From positions 62,001-126,000 of the forward strand of contig CALNHX010003321.1 of NCBI GenBank assembly GCA_940337035.1: 64,000 nt of DNA, read 5' to 3'. Source of the stretch: Agriotes lineatus. Its lineage: Eukaryota; Arthropoda; Insecta; Coleoptera; Elateridae. Below, piece by piece: positions 10,997 to 20,961 of this stretch (positions are counted from its first letter, which is position 1; each line of letters starts with the position of its first letter). The position numbers were made by a program, and so were the translations under genes. The notes below the pieces were generated by a model. The model worked only from the letters and a program-made list of their open reading frames with translations. It did not search any database and had not been told where the DNA came from.

Positions 10997-12915
10997 GGCA
11001 GCCACGCTTATAAAATTACGGCAAAAACTGCAACAGCACTACCAACAACTACCCATTAAATATCAGGCAGAAGATTGCTGAGAAAAGAAAAGCAAGGCGG
11101 ATTTGGCAACAAACACGACACCCTAGTGATAAAAATAAACTAAACACCATAACCATACAACTAACAGACTAATAAAAGAACAGAAGAATGAAACATTCAG
11201 CGACTACATTAGCAACTTATCTCCAAGACAACACGATGATTAACCAAAAAACTGAAGCAACCCATTACTCCTATTCCTCCTATTCGTAAGCCTGATGACT
11301 CTTGGGCTCGCAGCGATGAAGAAAAAGCAAAAGTATTTGGCGAACACCTAGCTGCGACTTTCCAACCACACGAATCAACAAAAAAATCCAATAAACGACT
11401 CTGCAATACTTCAATTTCTTGAAGCACCACTTCAACTCGACCTGCCGATCAATCACTGGACACCCAATGAAATGCAAAAGGAAATAAAATGCCTAAAAAC
11501 CCATAAAACATCAGGCTACGACCTCATCACAGCCGAGTTACTTCACCAACTGCCAAAAAAAGCATTAGTAGCTATAACACAAATATTTAATGCTATCATA
11601 CTTACCCAATTTTATCCCATTCAATGAAAATTTGCGGAAGTCATTTTCATACGAAAACCAGGTAAACCAGCTGAATCACCAGATTCTTATCGACCGATTT
11701 CACTACTACCGGTACTTTCTAAGCTATTTGAGCGAACACTATTAAGAAGGCTCAGTCTTATTATGGAAGAAAATTACCTAATACCACAACACCAATTCGG
11801 TTTCCGCCGAAGGCACTCAACCTTGGAACAAGTGCATAGGGTAATGGATAGTACAGAGAAAGATTTTGAAGAAAAATATGTGTGTGCAGCTGTGTTCCTG
11901 GACGTAAGTCAGGCATTTGATCGAGTGTGGATTCCAGGCCTACTTTATAAGATCAAAACAAACCTTCCCTATCAATACTACCTGCTATTTAAATCGTATC
12001 TAGAAAACAGATATTTTCAAGTTAAACTAAACAATAGCCGTTCTCCAATACAACCTGCTCAAGCTGGCGTACCGCAGGGTAGCGTCCTGGGCCTCACATT
12101 ATACCAGCTATTCACAGCAGATTTACCTGTTCCTGACAATGTTATAATTGCCACTTTTGCTGACGATACGGCCATACTATCTTCCCACAATGACCCACTC
12201 CAAGCAACAACAAATTTACAAAATACACTAGAGACTCTCGAGAAATGGACAACTTGGCGAATCAAAATCAATGAAAATAAATCAACGTCTATAACATTCG
12301 CCCTTCGGAAAATTGACCCACATCCAGTAACCTTCAATGGAATTCGTATATCATACAAAAACAACGTCAAATCCCTTGGCACATTTAAAAACCAAAAGGA
12401 AGGAATTAGATATCCGTGTGAAGAAGATGTACTGGCTTCTTGGGCGGAAATCTCAACTAAGTTTGACAAACAACGTGTTGCTGTATAAGATCGTGATAGT
12501 GCCGATATGGACATATGGGATCCAGTTTTGGGGGTATGCTACGTCATCCAACGTAGAGATCCTTCAACGTTTTCAAAGTAAAACACTTCGTGCAATGGCA
12601 AACGCCGAATGGTATGTAAATAACAGAATATTACACAATGACCTGAAGATCCCGTGGATTAAAGATGTAGCCTAATTCAAGACTTCTGTCGCAGGTACGA
12701 GGCCCGAATTAAGGACCATCCCAGTGTATTAGGGACAGACTTGTTAAATATAGTTAATGTAACAAGACGTTTGAAACGGACAAAGTTTAGTGATCTAACT
12801 AATTAAGCTAGTAACAGGAGACCACCTTATGGTGTAACTCCCCACATGCCATGTACGTCAGCTCATTTGCTTGTTAGTCTATTAGACTAGTTGTAAATAC
12901 GAAGTAAAAAAAAAA
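10997..12915 (+). mobile_element. Jockey LINE copy, 5'-truncated, with 24-bp TSD
   Basis: A non-LTR retrotransposon piece bounded by a perfect 24-bp direct repeat (10973-10996 and 12916-12939, starting attgttccgacataag). It has an A-run at its 3' end (12906-12915). It encodes the endonuclease-RT linker, full RT motifs and the C-terminal domain, ending about 12804. The long perfect TSD shows a single target-primed insertion that is fairly young. It inserted next to or into older LINE sequence that resumes at 12940. Confidence 0.92.
11470..12804 (+). pseudogene. Jockey ORF2 reverse transcriptase
   Basis: RT of the 11-13 kb Jockey copy. In order: HKTSGYDLITAELL, PDSYRPISLLPVLSKLFE, HQFGFRRRHSTLEQ, FLDVSQAFDRVW (motif A), AGVPQGSVLG (motif B) and TFADDTAILS (catalytic FADD). 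The thumb/C-terminal part follows in another frame (LYKIVIVPIWTYGIQFWG, NNRILHNDLKIPW). 11763-12488 is open for 241 codons. A frameshift near 12380-12490 and stops upstream disable it. The enzyme would copy LINE RNA at a nicked chromosomal target. Confidence 0.88.
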
Positions 12916-13305
12916 ATTGTTCCGACATAAGTAGGGATGAAAATGATGAGAACATTGTAAAACAAATTGTGAAATGGAATGACCTAACTTGTCATAATAC
13001 TTTTCATATGAGGAGTCAAAATAGACACAAAAATGTGGACCTCATTATTGAAGTGGATTGCATAACCCACAAGGTGCTTCTAGATAAGGAGAAAATTAAT
13101 TTTTGGTGGTCTAGAGCAGTGTTTCTCAAAGTGGTGGTCCGCGGACCAGTGCCGGTCCGTGAGCAAGATGTTGCCGGTCCGCGACAATCGACTCGTTTAT
13201 GTTGTCAGTCTACCACCCCAAAATATAGGAATAGTATAAAGATTCGTCCCATATTGTGCGTGGCGCTGTCATCAATTAAACCATAAAGTCCCTAGATTAA
13301 CACAC

Positions 13306-13498
13306 TAATAGCCAGTCTTATAAAGTCCACTAATCTCACGTTAAATTAAATTTTCTGTTAAAATAAACAAAAGCGCTTCACAATTTGTTTACTAATGAAT
13401 AAAATGTCATAAGCACTTGCGTTTTGATGCGCTTTTGTTCATTTTAACAGAGAATTAAAGTTAACATCAGATTAGTGGCCTTTATAAGACTGGCAGTA
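13306..13498. mobile_element. 193-bp fold-back nested in the hAT element
   Basis: About 72-bp arms: gccagtcttataaagtccac at the left is complementary to the right end (ctttataagactggc), including a shared ttaacag/aacaaaagcgc segment near the loop. No ORF. It directly precedes a second small inverted-repeat element. Confidence 0.78.
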
Positions 13499-13502
13499 AG
13501 AG

Positions 13503-13729
13503 TAAGGTACCGCCATTAGTGATTTTTTTTAATATCTGCCCTTGTCACACAATTTTCTCAAACTGGGGATAAAAAACACAAACTAACAATAATTTGACTT
13601 TAAAGCAGTGCCATTACACCAAAAAGAAAATCCCCAAAAACTAGTGTCTTCCCTGTTGCACTTGGGAAATTTGTATTTGTTATCTTTATCTTATAATTTT
13701 CTCACGCAAAGTGGAATGGCGGTACCTTA
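13503..13729. mobile_element. 227-bp MITE-like unit with 15-bp perfect TIRs
   Basis: taaggtaccgccatt at 13503-13517 is the exact complement of aatggcggtacctta at 13715-13729. Non-coding. It lies within the hAT element, only 4 bp after the preceding fold-back. Superfamily and TSD could not be fixed. Confidence 0.65.
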
Positions 13730-14890
13730 AACTTAGTGTGTTGATCTAGTGACCTTACTGAACCACGAATAGAGAAACTTACCAAGAATAAGCAAGCCCA
13801 TTTATCACATTAATGCAACGTTGTACGAAGCTGGTTGAACTGTTTATGTTTATTTTGTAGTTTCTTTTAAAACTGTGAATAACTTACTTATATTTAGTTA
13901 TTTTTCATTTGTTAATAAATTTAGCGGTCCGTCTTACATTAGTAAAAATAATACCGGTCCGCCACATTAAATAGTTTGAGAAGCACTGGTCTAGAGCATA
14001 TGTGTTTAATCATGTGCATATACTGCAGTGCTATAACTGTATGGGGTTTAACCATTGGGCCAAAGACTGCTCAGCACCGAAAGTTTGTTCCAGATGTTCG
14101 GGAAATCGCTCATTTAAAGATTGTAAGTCGACAGATCTTAAATGTGTAAATTGTATCAAGGGTAATCAAAAAAATATATTCTTAAAGTTAAGTACATCAC
14201 ATGGTGCCCTTGATAGAGGTTGTCTGTGTTAGTGAACTTTTGCTCATAGATGAATACATTATAGTTCTCGGGGATTTAAATATAATATGTTTAATGTTCA
14301 AAATCGTGTAAATAAGTTATTTGATAGTTATGGGTTTCTTCAGGTCATTGACGAGCCAACCCGTGTAACTGACACAACTGCTACACTGCTATATCCAATT
14401 TTTGTTAATAAAAATCAAGTTATATGTAAAAGTGGTACAATGGATTCAAATGGTATAAGTGACCATTTGTTGACAGTTTGTGAAGTAAATGTATCTTGAA
14501 AAGTTTTTGACAATAAGAGATTATAAAAATTTTGATGAAAATGCTTTTTTAAATGATTTATGAAGAATAAAGTGAGATGACTTGTACTACATCTATGATA
14601 TTGAAAACAAAATTAAATTTTTGACCCAAAATATAAAGCAGTTGTTTGACACATATGCACCAATTAAAATAATTAGAGTAAGCAAGCCCTACGCTCCACG
14701 GCTCACTTTTGCAATTAAAGCGTTGATGAAGGAAAGGGATAAAGCTAGGTGTAAGGCTAAATTGAATAACACTGCAGAAAACCTTAAAGAATATAAAAGA
14801 TTCAGAAATTTCACTGAAATATGTATACGTAGAGAAAAGTCAACATACTTAGAATATTTAAAAAGGCAGAAACGTCCCTTAGAAATCTAA

Positions 14891-16038
14891 GGGAACTTAA
14901 GGGAAGGGTATACCCTCAATTTTGAAGAGAGAAAACAATTTTTTATTCATTATCTAAATATCCTAACTAGTGTAACACCACTTAAAAAACATTATTTTCA
15001 CTTGCAAATTATTAAAATAAAATATTACGGCTGCAATTTAATTGAATTAGGAAATAGCTTTTCATACATTAACACGGTTAGTTTTGATTCGAATTAGTTT
15101 TTGTTTTAACCTGTATATTAAGTACAAATTACTCTAGGGTATGACAAAATTGTGAAACTTAATATGTATTACAAAGCCATCTTTAATCGATTTTTATATT
15201 TTAATTAAACAAAATTGCTCATACTATCATTCTAACACATCCCTGGTTCCTTTTATTTTATTTTATACCCTAGATTAAATGGTACTGCATGCGCTCGTAT
15301 TTTTAAAAATGCTCTGCTTTAGTTAATAAAGTCAAAAATAAGAGAAATCGATTATGAAGTAGCACCCAAAATATTAATAGAAAACGAGGTACCTTGAGAA
15401 AAGAGATAGACTAAGACGGGTTTACCTCAGGCATTGCCATTAGGAATGGGTCGACATAATCTTCTCAGGTAGAAAGTTGATAAGCAGTTTCTTGGTCAAA
15501 ATAAAATCCTAAAATTTTAGCGAACAACATTTTTGCCAGGGTAGCTGGCCCATCAGATCTGAGAAATGAGCAACCTACATTTTGGGGTCGCCATGGATAC
15601 CCAAATACAAAAAAAAACTATCGGAACTTTCACTTCAAACTTATAATTTTGTAGGACGCCAGATTTAATTACTTCCGGGCAAAATTTGATGATTGTTACT
15701 CAAATTTGTCGCTTGGACATTTGGACCGGGTCATTAGTATAATCTTCTTTGGTAGAGAGTTAATGAGTAATGTCTTTAGCAAAATAAGTAAACAGTTTCA
15801 ACAGAAATGGAGGAATAACTAATAATTAGTCAATAATAACAAGAATTTCAACAAATAAGTGCTTCAGTTCACTGTTGGTCTTGGTAATGCCTAATAGAAC
15901 TATCTGTCATGCCGTGGACATTTCTCAGTGCGTTTTAATTTGTTTCGTGCTTGAGGACATTTTTTTATATAAGTTGTTTGTTGATTATTGTTGGTGTGAT
16001 TCTTTTAACTGCTGCTTTTACTTCTTATTTTGGACAAA
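14891..16038. other. Intergenic AT-rich DNA upstream of the Mutator-YqaJ gene
   Basis: No coding similarity. Two loosely similar phrases (cataatcttctcaggtagaaag near 15455 and tataatcttctttggtagagag near 15738) hint at an old duplication. The promoter of the 16039 gene should lie in the last few hundred bases; I could not identify a clear TATA box or initiator. Confidence 0.4.
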
Positions 16039-18863
16039 ATGCCAAGTACGTACATAGTGAGAAAGCGGGGGAGGGCTTCAAAAGCACAACGACAACGAAG
16101 AACGCGGGAAGAAGTGATTTTTTCCATTAAAAACTCTGACAACATACCAGAAGATGCACACGTTCCTTATTTTCAAAAGTAAGTTTGTACATATTATGTG
16201 AATACTCTGTTTTTTACTTTTCTAAAAATTTCGAGTTTGATGACCTATTAGGCTATTACACATACTTTTGATAGTAAATACATATTATGCAAGTTAGTCA
16301 TTGTAAAGCTATTTTTACGGGCATTTAGACTATAGAATAAAATATAATAGATTGTTCACTGAAAATCGAAAATTAGGGTCACTCTTCCGGTATAACCGGA
16401 AGTGATCCAAACTCACTCTCTACATATTCATATCCGGCTTAAGTTTAAGAAAGTCTATTTTTTCGTTTATGATTCTAGTGTGCTGTGGTGTTGCTTCTTT
16501 TTCGGCGTTTAAGCTTTGTTTAGGTAATTTTTTAAATTAATTGCAATTTTTCCGATTATAGCCTTCCAGACGAAGATTTGCCGGATTTAGAGATAGAAGC
16601 AGATACAACATCTAATACCAGCGTAAACAGTCTCACCGGAAATCGTATCATTGACATAAACTTTTTTTTGTTGGAAATGAAAAAAATTTCTTATCATGAC
16701 AACAAATGCACTATGGGAAAAATGCATTTCATCAAAGAAACCAGAAAAGGAATTTCGTCGACGTTATTCTACCATTGTAATACTTGCGAAAAAACCGTGT
16801 GTATAGCATTGCAACCTCCAACAAGTGCCGTAAATAATTTATTGGTTTGGGGAGCAACATCCGTTGGAATTGGATATTCACAATCTCAAGAATTATTTTC
16901 AGTAATGAACCTGCCAATGATGTCTGGAAAGTATTACAGAAAATTAGAAACGGAGGTTGGAAAAGTGTGGGAGTCACAACTTCAATTGCAAATGTGCAAA
17001 GCAGCAGAAGAAGAACGGCAGCTTGCAATAGAAAGGGGTGATGTCGAAAATGGAGTACCTTTTATAAGTGTAGTGGTCGATGGAGGGTGGGCGAAGCGTT
17101 CGTATGGACACAGTTATTCGTCGCTTTCAGGAGTTGCATGTATTATAGGACTGCAAACAAAAAAATTATTATTTATAGGTGTAAGAAATAAATTTTGCTG
17201 TATCTGCACTGCTGCAGAAAACAAGAAAACGATACCTCGACCTCATCAATGCTTTAAAAATTATAGCGGCTCCTCGAGCAGTATGGAGCAAGATATAATT
17301 GTTCAGGGTTTTAATGAAAGCGAAAATCAGTACAATCTTCGATATAAATATGTAATTGGTGATGGCGATTCCAGCGTGTATACGCGGATTTTAGAAAACG
17401 TTAGCTATGGTAGATACGTTTTGAAACTTGAGTGTGCGAATCATGTAACCCGAGCGTTTACCTCTCATTTATACAAACTTGCAGCAAATACAAAGTATGC
17501 AATATCAGTGCGACGTATTATAAAATCTAACTTACCAAGGCTTAGTATAGCAGTACGATCGGCTATATCTAAATCTCAACAATCTTCTACGAAGGAACTC
17601 TGCCAAGAATTAAAAAATATACCACATCACGTTTTTGGGGACCATTCCAACTGCAATGAGCAATGCCGAAGAAAACCCAACGAGGAGGAAAACTTCATTC
17701 CGCTTTTAGGTACCAGTCCGGTATTAGAAGAAATATACAAAATTATAGATTTTGTTGTAAGAAAAGCAAACCGATTAACCCGAAATGTCACAACAAATTA
17801 CGCAGAGAGGTTCATGTCTATGGTTGCAAAATTTTCAGGTGGAAAACGAATTAATTATATTCAACGAGGATCTTTCCAACGACGGTGTTATGGAGCTGCT
17901 TTATCTTTTAATTCAGGGCCATCTTGGCATAGGCAATGCCTATTAAAAAATGATCAGCTTGATAATTTCTGCAGTTTAAGAGAGAAAAAATGTATATACG
18001 CACGCTCTACACAAAAGAAAAAGAATAGAAGAAAAGTAATGACTGATAATGAGGCAAAAGACTACGGCCCTGATTCAGCTAAGCCAGATATCACGGAAGA
18101 CGAATTGGAATCTGAAAAATTAAAAATTTTAGACCATCTGAAAACTGAAGACGCCACTGCAATCGAAAAACTTACAATAGGACAACATGATAACGTAAAA
18201 TGGCACGAGGCTCGTCGAAATCGACTTACAGCATCTAGCTTTGGCCGAATTTGTTTACGAAGAGCTACTACATCTTGTCATGCATTAGTGAAAACGCTAT
18301 TATATAGTTCACGAAATTTAACAACTCGCGCAATAGTCTATGGCCGTATTAATGAAAAAAATGCTCTTCATTTATATGAACAAAAAACGAATTCAGAAGT
18401 TGTATCGTGTGGATTGTGTATTTCGAACGATTTTCCTTATTTAGGCGCATCCCCCGATGGACTTATTGATAAAGATGGACTGATAGAAGTAAAATGCTTA
18501 TATTCGATTCGAGATAAAAAAATTCATGAATCAGTTCAAAACAATGGTAAAATGTGTGTTAAACTAGAAAATGGGAAATTACGCCTAAAGGAAAATCATA
18601 TGTATTACTTTCAAATACAGGGACAACTTAATATTTTAGAAAGGGCATACTGTGATTTAGCTTTGTACACCGACGTTGATCTCCAGATAATCCGAATTGT
18701 AAGGAATGAAGATTTTTGGGAAAACAAAATGATACCAAAGTTAACAGACTTCTTTATGAACTGTATTTTGCCGGAATTAGCCGATCCTCGCATTCCTAGA
18801 GGTATGAAAGTGCGTGATTCAATTTCTATTATTAATGCACAAAATAAAAAAAACAACAAATAA
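16039..18863 (+). CDS. Mutator-like DDE transposase fused to a YqaJ-type nuclease (intact)
   Basis: Two exons inferred: 16039-16178 and 16562-18863, intron GTAAGT..TTATAG. Together they give 813 codons plus stop with no interruption. The N-terminus is basic (RKRGRASKAQRQRRTR), a likely nuclear signal, followed by a C-x2-C knuckle (FYHCNTC, about 119-122). The DDE core resembles the insect Mutator-like transposase family: VVVDGGWAKRSYGHSYSSL (Asp220), YVIGDGDSSVY (Asp314/316), a Cys/His insert (VFGDHSNCNEQC) and NYAERFMSMVAKFSGGKR (Glu462). Residues about 590-790 match the YqaJ/lambda-exonuclease fold: WHEARRNRLTASSFGRIC, INEKNALHLYE (Glu645), GASPDG (Asp679), IEVKC (Glu689, Lys691), YYFQIQGQL (Gln731). 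Both active sites look complete. A likely role is DNA transposition with a coupled nuclease step, which is inference. No terminal inverted repeats were found by eye. Domestication is possible, but a decayed relative at 28 kb argues for a mobile family. Confidence 0.88.
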
Positions 18864-18914
18864 ATGGAAATTTTTATTTGTATGTAATTATATCTTTTAT
18901 GTTACTCTTTAACG

Positions 18915-18920
18915 AATAAA
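18915..18920 (+). terminator. Polyadenylation signal of the Mutator-YqaJ gene
   Basis: AATAAA lies about 52 nt after the stop codon, followed by T-rich sequence (gtatatttttaaac, tttttttctttg) that could serve as the downstream element. This supports the gene being a bona fide transcription unit. Confidence 0.55.
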
Positions 18921-19480
18921 AGTATATTTTTAAACTAATTTTTTTCTTTGTGTTAAATACAATTTTATTCATAACAATTAATTATAAAAAGTATGTTTTA
19001 AAGCAAGTGTTAATAGTGATTAGCTACTTATTAGCTAAATCTACAAAATACCTAGGGACGAGGCTATTAAGAGGTTACACAATAGCGGTGAGTAATGATG
19101 CTCAGTAATAATGCTCCTAAGGTGCTGCTGAGTTGGTTTTTGTGCTACGTGTTTATTAACGTAAAAATTATTGCAAATAGAAAATGTTGTGTGTGTTGCC
19201 TATATCCAAAGTTCTCAATGTTAGAGATTTCAGACGGGTATCACATCCCCTTAAGGCCAGTTTTAACACGGTTTCAATTTATATAGATGTTGAAAATGTT
19301 CTTCTACGTCGTTTGAATATATCACAAATATCGTCGATAAAATGCACACAAAATTCTTCATACTAGTTTAGTAAGTTCTGCATAGCACGTTCCAGAGCCG
19401 CACACGATGTTTATAACTCAAAACGAACACATTTAAAATAGAAAATTGCGTCTTCAATACTGAATCCCGTGTACTTTCTT
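18921..19480. other. Downstream flank of the Mutator-YqaJ gene
   Basis: No protein similarity is recognised. A minus-strand reading between 19480 and 19280 has a protein-like stretch (ALERAMQNLL, FCVHFIDDICDIFKRRR) with stops, which I cannot assign. If the gene belongs to a transposon, its 3' terminal repeat should be here, but none was evident. Confidence 0.35.
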
Positions 19481-19498
19481 GAATCTTCATGTAGCGAG

Positions 19499-20160
19499 AT
19501 GAGCCAAAATAAGTTATTACTTCCGTTTACTATGAAGGTAGTATTAAATTCACCCCAAAAATTCGATATTGAGTTTTCAGCAAATCTTTACCTTTTAGAG
19601 TTTCCTGAACTCAAAAAACATGTTTTTGTTCATTGGTTTGTCTGTGTGTCTGTCTGCCTGCCTTTGAACAAAATATCTCAAAAACAAGAAGAGTTATGAC
19701 GTTGAACCTTCATATATAAGTTTTGTGTGCTATCTAGATGCGATAGCAAGCTCTTGAAGAAAATGGCATAACTGGAAGTATGGTGCTTACTCAGTTTTTT
19801 TTAAATTTTTTAAAAAACGACTAAAACAATTTTTTTGAAACTTAAATTTTTTATTACATTTTTAAGGTGTATTGATGTGAGCTAGGTGATTTTCAAGTTG
19901 AATGCTTCAAAAATGGGGTTGTTTTGCTTTGTTTTCATTAACTCCTATTTTAAATACAACACTCGGTATATTATTACATTTATGAATTTAACCTAAAATT
20001 TGAAAGAAAATTTGTCTCTTTAGCTACCGCTTTATTTTGTACGGTTTCTGTACAATTTGTAGTTCTTGAAAAATGTTGACAAATGCTTATCAATTAAAAA
20101 TCAAATTTTTGGCTAATTATAAGGTCACTGTAAAGAAAAGTTTTGTTCGTGTATCACACC
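19499..20160 (+). repeat. Dispersed repeat family R, copy 1
   Basis: Similar over about 650 bp to the reverse complement of 47210-47870. Shared landmarks include ttcaccccaaaaattcga, the gtctgtgtgtctg phrase, a T-rich central block, gtgtattgatgtgag, ttttgtacggtttctg and gacaaatgctta. No ORF of note. Its two members are inverted relative to each other and 27 kb apart. The family is not recognised; it could be a non-autonomous element or an untranslated part of a larger one. Confidence 0.78.
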
Positions 20161-20289
20161 AGATTTTTTAAATCTAACTTTGATAAAACTTTCTAATTCC
20201 AAATTCTGCTCAGTAATATCTCGATAGTTTGCGGAGATTCATATTGTGGTTTTTTTATTTAAATTATCTTTCTGGTATCAACGCATAAA

Positions 20290-20955
20290 CGTATTGACCC
20301 GTCACGTGAAGTGACATCAACTTTTGTCCGTGACTATTTCTATTATTTTGTCTTTAAATTGAATCATTTTCTCTCCTTTCTGTTCGTTATTCAGCAAATC
20401 CTTCAATATGGCATAATTATTAATTATTAGACCATCCTCTAACTTTGTAGTTATTCCAATTAGTATCGTCTTCGCCCTTAGCTCGGCAACAATTTTTCGT
20501 ATAGTCTCCAGCTCTTTCAGCATTGCAACAATTTATTTCATCGTCTTTAGTACTTTTTGCATGGCAACTATCTATTTTTTCCTCGTAACATCTTTTGGGC
20601 TCCGTCCAAGGCTTTATTATTATATTCAAATGAATGTTTCTATTTACACAATCTATTATTATACCTAGCTGCTGAATAATATCTGTTCCTTTTACAAAAT
20701 CTACACTTGAATCATTAACTAGGGAAAGTCTAAGGTAATATTCCTGTTTTCCTACAATTACTTTAATGTTCACCATTCTATTCGTTGTTAAAATCTTTCT
20801 ATTCGTAGCAGACAATAAATTGATTTGATTTGTTTTGATGATTTTATCTTGTAAAAACTCTACATGTTGCATAACGATTTCTTCCTTGATTAATGATGTC
20901 ACGGCTCCACTGTCAACTAAAGATAAATATTCTTGGTTTCTAAATTTTAACTTAA
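20290..20955 (-). pseudogene. Gypsy-like aspartic protease (retropepsin) fragment
   Basis: A minus-strand frame from 20955 downwards carries the active-site phrase LSLVDSGAVTSLI (DSG), then SLVNDSSVDFVKGTDIIQQLG, the usual flap and second-half landmarks of LTR-retrotransposon retropepsins. It is open to 20420 and ends in a short Cys-rich stretch with degenerate repeats of CHAKSTKDDEINCCNAE type. The protease normally cleaves the Gag-Pol polyprotein. No RT follows. The 5' side is cut by the LTR-like unit beginning at 20962; probable Gag remains lie beyond it. Confidence 0.72.
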
Positions 20956-20961
20956 AAAATG

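Larger units (their letters stand above)
13117..13988. mobile_element. 872-bp hAT-type element inserted in LINE ORF1
   Basis: Ends cagtgtttctcaaa / tttgagaagcactg are typical hAT inverted termini. They are flanked by the perfect 8-bp duplication GTCTAGAG (13109-13116, 13989-13996). Removing the element and one TSD restores an uninterrupted LINE ORF1 frame (WWSRA continuing as YVFNHV). Subterminal ggtccg repeats occur near both ends. Two smaller fold-backs sit inside it. Confidence 0.95.
12940..14890 (+). pseudogene. Older LINE: ORF1 zinc knuckle plus endonuclease and linker, split by a hAT element
   Basis: ORF1 pieces at 12969-13116 and 13997-14160 join in frame once the hAT element is removed. 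The joined part carries a CCHC knuckle series (QCYNCMGFNHWAKDC, then CSRCSG and KCVNC). From about 14250 an endonuclease C-terminus is readable in several frames (GDLNI, NRVNKLFDSYGFLQVIDEPT, GISDHLLTV). The endonuclease-RT linker follows (14582-14890, DIENKIKFLTQNIKQLFDTY to YLEYLKRQK). The RT is absent. Clade uncertain (CR1/I-like); different from the neighbouring Jockey copy. Confidence 0.75.

Noticed and set aside
12059..12514. 151-codon minus-strand ORF over the Jockey RT
   Set aside because: It is the antisense shadow of clear RT motifs on the plus strand.
18300..18863. YqaJ domain taken as evidence of phage or bacterial DNA
   Set aside because: It is fused in frame to a Mutator-like transposase in a spliced gene with an AATAAA signal, and all neighbours are insect-type elements.
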